A DNA stretch of 64,000 nucleotides from an uncultured Lachnospiraceae bacterium. GTDB taxonomy: Bacteria > Bacillota > Clostridia > Lachnospirales > Lachnospiraceae. The position numbers and the translations under genes were made by a program. Each line of letters begins with the position of its first letter. Positions within the stretch are counted from its first letter, which is position 1. This document shows positions 50,597 through 58,665 of the stretch, one piece after another. A model generated the notes under the pieces. It ran no database searches. It saw nothing but the letters and a program-made list of their open reading frames with translations, and was not told where the DNA came from. The stretch spans positions 22,656 to 86,655 of the forward strand of contig CATKXR010000014.1 of NCBI GenBank assembly GCA_949840805.1, read 5' to 3'.

Positions 50597-50818
50597 AAAG
50601 GGCAGCCTGATGGGGCAGCAGCGAAACCGGTGTTACGCAGTCCACTAACTGTTACTGCCGGACGGACGGCGAGTCGCCGTCTGGAGTGTAAAGTTGAGGA
50701 TCAGTCCGTAATCCGCTCCAAGGTACGGGCCCACTTCGTGAGCCTGGCCGCCTGCGGCGGCCTTCTGTACCCCTGCGCTGCTTACGGTATCAGAATAAAG
50801 TGCTGCCGGCTGCCCTTT
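50597..50818 (+). ncRNA. retron msr-msd RNA
   Basis: A 222-base RNA gene inferred from structure. The a1/a2 ends are AAAGGGCAGCC (50597-50607) and GGCTGCCCTTT (50808-50818), a perfect 11-base inverted repeat, extended by GGCAGCA (50614-50620) with TGCTGCC (50801-50807). Inside come two short hairpins of the msr: GCAGT..ACTGC near 50638-50657 and GACGGC..GCCGTC near 50662-50678. The long msd stem-loop follows, from CCGTAA (50706) to TTACGG (50787), capped by GGCCGCCTGCGGCGGCC. This order is that of known retrons, where the reverse transcriptase uses a G after a1 as primer to make branched DNA. The exact priming base was not determined. Confidence 0.8.
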
Positions 50819-50820
50819 AT

Positions 50821-50931
50821 GGTAAACCTTCATGTGCCCGGCGGGCGGGTGTACCACTGTGCGTGAAAGTCTAGCAGGAGCGCTTGGCATACCTGAACTT
50901 AGATCGCCTAACGGCGATGGAATTTTCAAAG
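50821..50931 (+). repeat. dispersed palindromic repeat, family C, copy 3 (inside the retron)
   Basis: This is a diverged copy of the repeats at 24957 and 33215, with GTAAACCTTCATGTGCCCGG at the start and GGCATACCTGAACTTAGATC in the middle, then a shortened GATCGCC..GGCGAT hairpin. It begins two bases after a2 and ends 30 bases before the reverse transcriptase ATG, separating the retron RNA from its enzyme. Confidence 0.7.
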
Positions 50932-50960
50932 GATTGCGGTTGTGATATGGGAGGGGTGAC

Positions 50961-52070
50961 ATGTGGGATTACAGGGGACTGTGGAAATATTGTGATCAGG
51001 AGCAGATCAGAGACATGCTGTTATCTTTTCGCCTGCTGGGAGACACAGACTGGCCGGAGGAGAAGATTCTGGCATGTCTTTTCGCGATCAGCAATCACCC
51101 GGAAGCTCATTATCACCAGGTCCGGATCCCGAAGAAAAGAAGAGGATACCGGACTCTCGATGTCCCGGACAGTCTTCTTAAAAAGGTTCAGAGAAATATT
51201 CTCCACCACGTTCTGGAGGGATTTTCCCCCTCCCCGGCCGCATCGGCCTACAAAAAGGGAGGATCGCCCATAGGCAACGCGGCTGCCCACAGGGGAAAGA
51301 GGGTTATCCTGAAAATGGATATCCGGGATTTTTTCGGAAACATCACCTTTCCCATGGTACTCCACCACGCCTTCCCAGGCAGCTATTTTCCCACTTCTGT
51401 GGGAACCATGCTCACTTGCCTGTGCTGTTTTCGGGAGCGGCTTCCCCAGGGCAGCCCTGCGTCTCCGGCTGTTTCCAATCTGGTTATGAGGCCTTTTGAC
51501 GAGCATATGACTGACTGGTGCGGCCAGAGGGAGATTACATATACCCGCTACAGCGACGACCTGACATTTTCCGGTGATTTTGATCCGGCTCCGGTCATGG
51601 GGAAGACGGAAGGTTTTCTCAAGGCATACGGCCTGGAGATAAATCGGGAGAAGACCAGAGTATGTACCAATGGCTGTCAGCAGAAGGTGACAGGGATCGT
51701 GGTCAATGAGAAGATTCAGCTTCCAAGAGATTACAGGAGGAAGCTGAGGCAGGAGATTCACTACTGCCGGACTTACGGAGTGGAGGCCCATCTGGCAGGA
51801 ATTGGGTATGGAAAAGAGCGACTGCCAGGGGGAACACAGACAGAAAATCGGACAGCAGCCAGGTGGGGAGAGGAAAATCGGACAGTGGAAGGCCAGGCAG
51901 GGAGAGAATCGATTCAGGCGGAGGCCTATCTGGCCTCTCTTCTGGGAAAGGTCAGTTATCTTCTGGCCGTAAACCCGGAAGATCAGTGGTTTCAGCAGGC
52001 CAGGGAGTTTCTGCTGGAAGAGCAAAAGAAACGAGAAAACAACTTGCGGTATCATTGCCAGAGGACATGA
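50961..52070 (+). CDS. retron reverse transcriptase
   Basis: A 369-residue RNA-directed DNA polymerase. The retron-specific NAxxH motif is at residues 106-110 (NAAAH) and the retron VTG triplet at 243-245. Core RT motifs are 'LKMDIRDFF' (117-125), 'QGSPASPAVSN' (163-173) and the catalytic 'YSDD' (197-200). The C-terminal ~100 residues are the RNA-binding thumb and include a hydrophilic, possibly flexible insert around residues 290-315. GGGAGGGGTGAC precedes the ATG. It should reverse-transcribe the msd of the RNA just upstream and stay bound to it. Its stop overlaps or abuts a small membrane-protein gene, the likely effector. Confidence 0.92.
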   Translation: MWDYRGLWKYCDQEQIRDMLLSFRLLGDTDWPEEKILACLFAISNHPEAHYHQVRIPKKRRGYRTLDVPDSLLKKVQRNILHHVLEGFSPSPAASAYKKGGSPIGNAAAHRGKRVILKMDIRDFFGNITFPMVLHHAFPGSYFPTSVGTMLTCLCCFRERLPQGSPASPAVSNLVMRPFDEHMTDWCGQREITYTRYSDDLTFSGDFDPAPVMGKTEGFLKAYGLEINREKTRVCTNGCQQKVTGIVVNEKIQLPRDYRRKLRQEIHYCRTYGVEAHLAGIGYGKERLPGGTQTENRTAARWGEENRTVEGQAGRESIQAEAYLASLLGKVSYLLAVNPEDQWFQQAREFLLEEQKKRENNLRYHCQRT

Positions 52071-52072
52071 TT

Positions 52073-52228
52073 ATGAAAAAAGCAGCATTGGTTATGGGAA
52101 TCATTTTTTTGATTTTGACATTTACAGGCGTTGGATATGTTCTGATCAATCATGGACAGGTAAATGCCGGATATGCGGTTATTCCAGGCCTTTGGACCAT
52201 GATCTGTTTCGGATATTATAGGAAGTAA
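52073..52228 (+). CDS. 51-residue two-helix membrane protein (candidate retron effector)
   Basis: A very small protein with two hydrophobic helices ('AALVMGIIFLILTFTGVGYV' and 'AGYAVIPGLWTMICFGYY') and a basic tail 'RK'. The ATG at 52073 is eight bases after GAGG, which lies within the end of the reverse transcriptase gene; an ATG at 52067 overlaps the RT stop as ATGA. Either way translation is coupled to the RT. Several retrons use membrane-spanning effectors (for example the two-helix protein of Ec48), but this one is far smaller and I know no homologue. Role as toxin is inference. Confidence 0.6.
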   Translation: MKKAALVMGIIFLILTFTGVGYVLINHGQVNAGYAVIPGLWTMICFGYYRK

Positions 52229-52245
52229 AAACGACTTCCTATAAT
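52215..52245 (+). terminator. strong hairpin at the end of the retron operon
   Basis: ATTATAGGAAGT pairs perfectly with ACTTCCTATAAT around a 7-base loop. The stop codon of the small membrane gene lies inside the left arm. No T run follows, so it may protect or punctuate the mRNA rather than end it. Confidence 0.55.
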
Positions 52246-52274
52246 CGGATGGACGGCACTAAGAGCTGTGCCTT

Positions 52275-52304
52275 TTATGGGAATCAAGAGCGTGATTCCC
52301 ATAA
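52275..52304 (+). terminator. second perfect hairpin after the retron operon
   Basis: TTATGGGAATCA pairs perfectly over 12 bases with TGATTCCCATAA around AGAGCG. It lies 30 bases after the first hairpin. Only a short mixed A/T stretch follows. Confidence 0.5.
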
Positions 52305-52397
52305 GCTATATTATCGGAAGAAGAAATCGTGAGAGAAACACCCAAGGGTGTACCAATATGCCTTGAAAAACAGGCAAAGAGATGAAAGGAGAAGGAT

Positions 52398-53543
52398 ATG
52401 AGATACAGAGAGCTTGGAAAGACAGGATTAAAAGTCAGCGAGATCGGTCTGGGGGGAGAGTGGCTGGAGCGGCACAACACAGAGGAGGTAAAGGCTGTGA
52501 TTGACCGCTGCGCCCAGGCAGGGATCAATATTCTGGACTGCTGGATGTCAGAGCCCAATGTGCGGTCCAACATCGGGGCAGCCATAGAGGGACAGAGGGA
52601 GCGGTGGATCATCCAGGGTCACATCGGTTCTACCTGGCAGAACGGCCAGTATGTGAGGACCAGAGATTTAAAGAAGGTGGAAGAGGCCTTTGAAGATCTT
52701 CTCGCCAGGATGCGGACAGACTATATGGATCTGGGAATGATTCATTTTGTGGACGAGAAGGCGGAGTTTGCCAGGATCATGGAAGGGGAATTTCTGGAGT
52801 ATGTGAAGGGTCTCAAGGAGAAAGGAAGAATCCGTCATATCGGCATGAGCACCCACAACCCGGACGTAGCCCGGCTGGCGGCGGAGAGCGGCGTGGTGGA
52901 GATGATCCTTTTTTCTGTCAATCCGGCTTTTGACATGCTTCCTGCCAGCGAGGACCTGGACGAGTATTTTAAGGAAGAATACAGCGAGGACATAGGAGGA
53001 ATCGCCCCGGAGAGAGCCAGGCTGTATCAGATCTGTGAACAGCAGGGAGTGGGCATCACGGTGATGAAAGGCTATGAGGGCGGACGGCTGTTTCGGGCGG
53101 AGACATCGCCTTTCGGTGTGGCCCTGACGCCCATCCAGTGTCTTCATTATGCCCTGACCAGACCGGCAGTGGCCAGCGTCATGGTAGGCTGCGACACGCC
53201 GGAGCATGTGGATGCGGCGGTGGCCTATGAGACCGCCGGGGAGGATGAGAAGGATTATGCCAGCGTTCTGGCCCGGGCTCCAAGACACGCCTATTCCGGC
53301 CAGTGTACCTACTGCGGCCACTGCGCCCCCTGTCCGGCGGGAATCGATATTGCCATGGTCAACAAGCTCTACGATCTGGCCCGGCTTCAGGATACCATTC
53401 CCGCCACCCTGCGGGCCCATTATGAAGGGCTGTCAAAGAAGGGGGAGGACTGTGTGAAGTGCAGAGGCTGCGAGAGCCGCTGTCCTTTCGGTGTCTCCGT
53501 GACAGAGAGGATGGAGAAGGCGGCAAAACTGTTTGGAATCTAA
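52398..53543 (+). CDS. ferredoxin-type aldo/keto-reductase-like protein with 4Fe-4S motifs
   Basis: A 381-residue relative of the protein at 30123. The barrel starts 'ELGKTGLKVSEIGLGGEW' and keeps Asp47 and the His in 'LGMIHFVDEK'. The position of the usual catalytic Tyr is occupied by 'LDCWMSEPNVRSNIG', and the Lys position by 'IIQGHIG', so the classical tetrad is incomplete. Two cysteine clusters, 'CTYCGHCAPCP' and 'CVKCRGCESRCPF', suggest two 4Fe-4S centres. AAAGGAGAAGG precedes the ATG. Its end overlaps the convergent DUF554 gene by four bases. Electron donor and substrate unknown. Confidence 0.88.
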   Translation: MRYRELGKTGLKVSEIGLGGEWLERHNTEEVKAVIDRCAQAGINILDCWMSEPNVRSNIGAAIEGQRERWIIQGHIGSTWQNGQYVRTRDLKKVEEAFEDLLARMRTDYMDLGMIHFVDEKAEFARIMEGEFLEYVKGLKEKGRIRHIGMSTHNPDVARLAAESGVVEMILFSVNPAFDMLPASEDLDEYFKEEYSEDIGGIAPERARLYQICEQQGVGITVMKGYEGGRLFRAETSPFGVALTPIQCLHYALTRPAVASVMVGCDTPEHVDAAVAYETAGEDEKDYASVLARAPRHAYSGQCTYCGHCAPCPAGIDIAMVNKLYDLARLQDTIPATLRAHYEGLSKKGEDCVKCRGCESRCPFGVSVTERMEKAAKLFGI

Positions 53544-54256
53544 AACGCGGCCCACGCCACAGCCACGATCAGAGTGGGCAGCATGTTGGCCACCTTGATC
53601 TTCTTTCCCCAGATCAGGTTCACTCCCACACAGAAGATCAGCATGGAGCCGGTGAGGGACAGGTTGTCTAAGGCGGCCGGGGTCATGAGGGGCGCGATGA
53701 CACGGGCCAGGATTGTGACCAGCCCCTGAAATAAAGCTACGGGAACGGCAGAGAAGAGGCAGCCTTTGCCCATGGAGGCGGTCATAACCAGAATGATGAT
53801 GAAATCCAGCACCGCCTTGGCGGCGAGAATGGAGTAGTCTCCCGATATGCCGTCCTGAATAGAACCCACCACGGCCATGGCGCCGATACAGACCGTGAGG
53901 GAGGCGGTGACAAAGCCCTCCACAAACTTCGCATCGCCGCTGTTCCCGGTCCTGGCTTTCAGCCAGTTTCCGAAAGACTCCAGGTGATGTTCGATGTTGA
54001 GAAATTCTCCCAGCAGAGAGCCGGCGGTAAAACTGCCGATCACCATCATGGTTCCTCTGCTGCTTAAAACTCCGTCGGTGATCGTCATCATCTTTTCTAT
54101 GGTTCCGGCGATTCCGATGAAGATGACGCAGAGTCCGCAGGCCGAAGTCAGGGTGTCCTGATACCGGGCAGTCATAAATTTTCCAAACACCAGTCCCGCC
54201 AGCCCTCCGGCCAGGATGCCCCCGGTGTTGATGAGAGTTCCAAGTCCTGTCATCAT
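53540..54256 (-). CDS. DUF554 membrane protein
   Basis: A 238-residue membrane protein with about seven helices of the DUF554 (YdfK-like) family. Glycine-rich starts such as 'LGTLINTGGILAGGLAGLVF' and 'SSRGTMMVIGSFTAGSLLGE' are diagnostic. GAGG precedes two adjacent ATGs. Family members are small integral membrane proteins of unknown, possibly transport, function. Confidence 0.88.
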   Translation of the reverse strand: MMTGLGTLINTGGILAGGLAGLVFGKFMTARYQDTLTSACGLCVIFIGIAGTIEKMMTITDGVLSSRGTMMVIGSFTAGSLLGEFLNIEHHLESFGNWLKARTGNSGDAKFVEGFVTASLTVCIGAMAVVGSIQDGISGDYSILAAKAVLDFIIILVMTASMGKGCLFSAVPVALFQGLVTILARVIAPLMTPAALDNLSLTGSMLIFCVGVNLIWGKKIKVANMLPTLIVAVAWAAF

Positions 54257-54609
54257 ATGTCCTCGTTTCGTGAAAGTATGTGATAAAATCCATGGACGAT
54301 TATAGCACTTCGAGGGCTGATTTAAAAGTCCTATTTTTTCTGTGTGATACTGACAGAACCAATGTTATTTAGTTTGGCGTATTCGCGGGCCCTGCCGGAT
54401 ACCAGAAAGAGCGTGGGAAAGAGAAAGTGAGAGAAAGAGACGGATCCCTGAGATGAAACAGCCTCCTGTCAGGAAAACGGGCGAAAATGGAAGGGAAAGC
54501 TGGTGGATTTTTATTTCCCATGGCATTATAATCTTTATTGTGCCAGGACAGACCGGTCCGGCTCTTTGAAATGGAAAACCCGTTCACAGACAGAAAAGAG
54601 GAACCATCT
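54257..54609. other. intergenic region, no gene seen
   Basis: The region lies between the divergent DUF554 and XRE-type genes. A TATAAT-like box occurs near 54527 on the plus strand and would suit the XRE gene at 54610. I see no coding sequence or known repeat. Confidence 0.45.
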
Positions 54610-55059
54610 ATGACATTAGGAAACCGTTTATTCCACGCCCGAAAGAAAAGCGGCCTTTCCCAGGAGGAAGTGGCCGGGAAACTGGGGGTCAGCAGACAGA
54701 CTATCTCCAAATGGGAGACCGATGAGACTCTTCCCGATATCCGTCAGTCAAAGAAAATGTCTCTGCTCTACCAGGTATCCTTAGACGAGCTGATCGAATT
54801 TGATCCGGACATCAGGGAGATCCAGCAGATCATCGACAGGACCAGTGAGGAGACCGAAGAAAAGATTGACTGGACCAAGGCCTGGGGGAGAAAATACCCG
54901 ATTCTGCTGACTTATCAGCAGGAGGTCAATGTTCCAAACTATGCCGCCAGGTTAAATCAAATGCTGAAGGAGTTAAAGGAGGAGTACGGGTACAGCGAAT
55001 TAGATACCTTTCTGGTGCTGAAAGATATTCTGGCGAAAGTGTGGAAAGATTCGAGGTAA
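54610..55059 (+). CDS. XRE-family regulator with C-terminal helical domain
   Basis: A 149-residue protein. The N-terminal helix-turn-helix reads 'HARKKSGLSQEEVAGKLGVS' and 'RQTISKWETDETLPDIRQSK'. The rest is a helical, acidic domain of the kind found in many Firmicutes XRE proteins of unknown ligand. AGAGGAACCATCT precedes the ATG at 54610. It lies nine bases before the LysR gene and may be co-transcribed with it. Confidence 0.85.
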   Translation: MTLGNRLFHARKKSGLSQEEVAGKLGVSRQTISKWETDETLPDIRQSKKMSLLYQVSLDELIEFDPDIREIQQIIDRTSEETEEKIDWTKAWGRKYPILLTYQQEVNVPNYAARLNQMLKELKEEYGYSELDTFLVLKDILAKVWKDSR

Positions 55060-55068
55060 AAAGTTATC

Positions 55069-55977
55069 ATGGAAATCCGACAACTGAAATATTTCATCGC
55101 CGCGGCAAAACACTTAAACTTCACTAAAGCCGCCAAAGAGTGCAGCATTGTCCAGACCGCCATGACCCAGCAGGTGGCCAATCTGGAAGGTGAATTAAAA
55201 GTAAAACTTTTCGAGAGAACCCACCGAAACCTTTCTCTGACCCCTGCCGGAGAAAGGTTTCTTAAAAGCGCGAAAAAGATCGTAAACCAGGCAAAGATTT
55301 CCGCCGGGGACATGGAGGACTTTAAGGAAGGTTACGACCATGTGATCCGCATAGGTTATCACGGGGAGATGTTCAAGAAGGATCTGACAGAGATCTTAAA
55401 AGAGTTTCGAAAAGCCAATCCCAAAACAAAAGTCTATCTGTCCCAGGAGCCTCAGGATGAGCTGATGGAAAGCCTGGAATACGGGGAACTGGATCTGGTC
55501 TTCACCATATACGGAAGCTATTTTAATTCCCTGGACTGGCTGGAGGCGGAGATCCTGGACGAGAGCAGGGTAAAGCTGGTGGTGTCCCGGGATCACCCTC
55601 TGCTGAAAAAAGAAAAAGTGACCAAGGCGGATCTCCAGTCGGAGCGGTTCATTGACTTCGAAGAGAGGAACAGGGAAGAGCGGGAGATCCTCTGGCTCCA
55701 GGAAGGGCTGGTCTTTCCCCACTACTGCCTGGTCACGGACCATACCAGCGGAGAGATCCTGGTGGAAAGCGGGTACGGGGTTGCCTTCTGGGTGGATCAT
55801 CTGTGCGACCCTGTGAGGTACCCCAATCTGAGATTTATTGATATAGAGGACAACAGGGATACGGCCAAGACCTGCGTGGCCTACCGGCGGGAAGACTTGA
55901 GCCCTCAGTGCAGGCTGCTTTTGGAGCAGATCAGAGACTATGAACATGCCAGGGCAAACACACCGGGCATGTCCTGA
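55069..55977 (+). CDS. LysR-family regulator
   Basis: A 302-residue LysR regulator: winged helix 'MEIRQLKYFIAAAKHLNFTK' and 'IVQTAMTQQVANLEGELKVK' at the N-terminus, then a substrate-binding domain ('IRIGYHGEMFKKDLTEILKE', 'VLVESGYGVAFWVDHL'-type pocket). It sits directly upstream of the FMN/FAD lipoprotein and in the same direction, so it is the likely regulator of that gene. A LysR-like dyad lies at 56035-56053. Confidence 0.9.
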   Translation: MEIRQLKYFIAAAKHLNFTKAAKECSIVQTAMTQQVANLEGELKVKLFERTHRNLSLTPAGERFLKSAKKIVNQAKISAGDMEDFKEGYDHVIRIGYHGEMFKKDLTEILKEFRKANPKTKVYLSQEPQDELMESLEYGELDLVFTIYGSYFNSLDWLEAEILDESRVKLVVSRDHPLLKKEKVTKADLQSERFIDFEERNREEREILWLQEGLVFPHYCLVTDHTSGEILVESGYGVAFWVDHLCDPVRYPNLRFIDIEDNRDTAKTCVAYRREDLSPQCRLLLEQIRDYEHARANTPGMS

Positions 55978-56034
55978 TCACCTGAAAAGCCCATGGCCCA
56001 TATCCCGGATCTATCAGAAAAAGTGATAACAGCC

Positions 56035-56077
56035 TCACATTTGCTCAGTGTGAAAATATGCCGGTCAGTGATACAAT
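56035..56077 (+). promoter_or_regulatory. LysR-type site and promoter of the flavoprotein gene
   Basis: TCACA and TGTGA form a dyad 9 bases apart (56035-56053), a shape typical of LysR activation sites. A -10 box TACAAT is at 56072-56077; the -35 region is poor, as expected for an activator-dependent promoter. Confidence 0.5.
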
Positions 56078-56121
56078 AGAGCTATCATAAAACAGGGCAT
56101 AAGCCCGGAGAGGAGAGGTTT

Positions 56122-58521
56122 ATGAAAAAGCTCATAAGCAGCTGTGTGGCCGTATCTCTGGCAGCAGGACTGGCAGCCTGCGGTCAGCCCCAGGCATCCC
56201 AGGATACCCCTCAGTCTCAGCAAGAGACCACGACAGAGGCCCAGACCACAGAAAAGCAGGAGACAGGGACCGCGCAGGAGGACCAGGGGATCTACACCCC
56301 GGGCACTTACACCTCCACGGCCAAAGGATTCGGCGGCGACATCACCGTGTCCATGACTTTTGATTCCGAGAAGATTCTTGAAGTCAATGTAACCGGGGAT
56401 CAGGAGACGGCGGGCATCGGCAGCAACGCGGTGGCAGATCTTCCGGATCTGATCATGGAGGCGCAGAACACGGAGGTGGAAGCCGTGTCCGGAGCTACCA
56501 TATCCAGCAAGGCTATTTTGCTGGCAGCAGAGGACTGTATCCTTCAGGCAAAAGGGGAAGAGAAGATCACGGCAGCGGTGAAGATGAAGCCGGGAACCTA
56601 CACCGCCTATTCCGAGAGCTTTCAGCCGGGAGACGGTCTCAATGTATCGGTTACGGTCAGTGAGACAGAGATTGTCAGTATCGAGGTGGACCAGGAAAAT
56701 ACTTCCGATACTCCTCCGGTTCTCCAGTCAGCCATCGACCGTCTGATCCCCAGGATGCTGGAATACCAGTCCGTCTCCATCGACGCCGTCACAGGAGCCA
56801 CGGCCAGCAGCAATGCCATTAAAAACGCCACGGAACAGGCGGTGACAGAGGCTCTGGCAGCAGGGGGAAGCGAGGAAGCCGCCATTGAGAATTTCTATGT
56901 ATCCATGCCAAAGACAGAGAAAGAAGAGACTCTGGAGACCGATATCCTGGTTATCGGCATGGGCGGTTCCGGCACAGCGTCGGCACTGAGAGCGGCAGAG
57001 TCCGGAGCCAGGGTCCTGGCTATCGACAAGGCAGGCAAATACGGCGGGACCACCTGTCTCACCACGGAAGGTCTGTTTGTCAACCCTGAGCGTTTCCAGG
57101 AAGAACACAACAACGGACAGGATTATACGGATCCTGACGTGCTTTACAACGACTGGGTGGCCTACGGAGAGGGAGACAGTAAACCTGAGATCATCCACCG
57201 GATGGTCTATGAGTCAGGTCAGGTTCTTGACTGGCTCTGCTATGACCACGGATACAAGGTTTCCGAGCCCATGACCGGATTCACGCCCACAGACATTTAT
57301 GTGACCAAATACCAGTGGCTTCCCAACGAGATCATGTACAACAAGGACGTGCTGGGAGAATATTTTGACAGCCTCTGGTCTGATTTTGAGAAACTGGGCG
57401 GAACCTATCTGCTGGAGACAGAAGGATATGCCCTGATCTATGACGAGGCTGCCAACAAGGTTACAGGAGCCAGGGCCAGAAACCTGGCAGACGGGACCGA
57501 ATATGTAATTAATGCCAAAGCGGTCATCGACGCCACCGGCGGCTATGCGGGAAACAGTCAGATGGAACTGGAGCTGCTTCACAATGAGTATTATCCCTTA
57601 AACGGAGTGTGGAAACTGTTCGGCTCCCACCAGAACGACGGAAAGATGATGCAGGCCGCCATGGACATCGGAGCGGGACTCTACAACGAGAGCATCCCGC
57701 CGGAGGTACATAACTCGGGAACCGAGAAATGGATCACCACGGCGTTTGAGAAGAATTACATCGAAGGCCAGGTAGGTGTTGAGACAGGACGTCCGGCTTT
57801 CTGGTCAGCAGGGGATCTTCCGGCCAACATGGGCTGGAGCGCGGATTCCCTGGCCGTGGGAGCAGACGGAAAGCGCTTTACCTCTGAGACAGAGGTCTCC
57901 TTCCTTGGCCCCTGGGCTTCCGGAACCAACTATTACAGTATCTACAGCTCCACACAGATCGACCGCCTGGCATCAGAGGGATTTGACACGGACAGAAACG
58001 GCCCGTCCTCCAATTTCCTGGGCTCAGGCAGCCAGATCCCCATGAACACTCCCGTTGAAAACGCCTACGAGGTGCTGGAAGCGGCAGAAAAAGAGGGAAT
58101 CGTGGTCAAGGCGGACACGATCGAGGAACTGGCCGGGAAGCTGAACATGGACCCCGCCGTACTCAAAGAGACCGTGGACAATTATAACCATTACTGTGAG
58201 ACAGGAGTGGACGAGGAGTTCGGAAAAGACAAGTCTCTCCTGGATCCCATCGGCGACGGGCCTTACTACGGAGTGATCATGGCTTCCTACTGCTACGGAA
58301 CCACAGGAGGCCTGGATATCAACGAGCGTTTTGAGGTTCTTAAAGAAGACGGTGAGACTCCCATCGAAGGACTGTACGCGGTGGGAACCGAGAGCATCGG
58401 CGTGCTGTTTACAGAGAAGAAAGCCTATGTAACCTACGGCGGCGCCAACAACGGATGGGGCTGGACCTCCGGCTTCCTCTGCGGCGAAGAGGCGGCGGCG
58501 AAACTTGGATTTGAGCAGTAA
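56122..58521 (+). CDS. lipoprotein reductase with two FMN-binding domains and an FAD domain
   Basis: A 799-residue exported flavoprotein. The signal ends in the lipobox 'GLAACG'. Two FMN-binding domains follow in tandem: the first with 'VEAVSGATISSKAI' and the second with 'IDAVTGATASSNAI', each carrying the Thr for covalent FMN. The FAD-dependent reductase domain begins 'ILVIGMGGSGTASALRAAES' and ends 'EGLYAVGTESIGVLF'. Relatives reduce fumarate, urocanate or other enoates outside the membrane, taking electrons through the flavins. Two FMN domains are unusual and would make a three-flavin wire. AGAGGAGAGG precedes the ATG; LysR lies upstream. Paralog at 19730 has one FMN domain. Confidence 0.9.
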   Translation: MKKLISSCVAVSLAAGLAACGQPQASQDTPQSQQETTTEAQTTEKQETGTAQEDQGIYTPGTYTSTAKGFGGDITVSMTFDSEKILEVNVTGDQETAGIGSNAVADLPDLIMEAQNTEVEAVSGATISSKAILLAAEDCILQAKGEEKITAAVKMKPGTYTAYSESFQPGDGLNVSVTVSETEIVSIEVDQENTSDTPPVLQSAIDRLIPRMLEYQSVSIDAVTGATASSNAIKNATEQAVTEALAAGGSEEAAIENFYVSMPKTEKEETLETDILVIGMGGSGTASALRAAESGARVLAIDKAGKYGGTTCLTTEGLFVNPERFQEEHNNGQDYTDPDVLYNDWVAYGEGDSKPEIIHRMVYESGQVLDWLCYDHGYKVSEPMTGFTPTDIYVTKYQWLPNEIMYNKDVLGEYFDSLWSDFEKLGGTYLLETEGYALIYDEAANKVTGARARNLADGTEYVINAKAVIDATGGYAGNSQMELELLHNEYYPLNGVWKLFGSHQNDGKMMQAAMDIGAGLYNESIPPEVHNSGTEKWITTAFEKNYIEGQVGVETGRPAFWSAGDLPANMGWSADSLAVGADGKRFTSETEVSFLGPWASGTNYYSIYSSTQIDRLASEGFDTDRNGPSSNFLGSGSQIPMNTPVENAYEVLEAAEKEGIVVKADTIEELAGKLNMDPAVLKETVDNYNHYCETGVDEEFGKDKSLLDPIGDGPYYGVIMASYCYGTTGGLDINERFEVLKEDGETPIEGLYAVGTESIGVLFTEKKAYVTYGGANNGWGWTSGFLCGEEAAAKLGFEQ

Positions 58522-58665
58522 ACCTCCATGCGGCCTTTAATCTTGAACCAGTCACCCAGCTCAGGGTGATGGCTCAAGGTCCTTGGCGTCCACCCCATCG
58601 CTGCCAGTCAACACTTTAAGATACCCCGCCTACCCCGGCGGGGTATTGTTGATGCGCAGGCCCCC
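58522..58665 (+). terminator. hairpins downstream of the flavoprotein gene
   Basis: Two hairpins are visible: TTGA..CAGTCACCC with GGGTGATGGCTCAA (about 58543-58577) and a perfect 10-base stem ATACCCCGCC with GGCGGGGTAT (58621-58646) followed by TGTTG. The second is a probable terminator. Confidence 0.55.
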
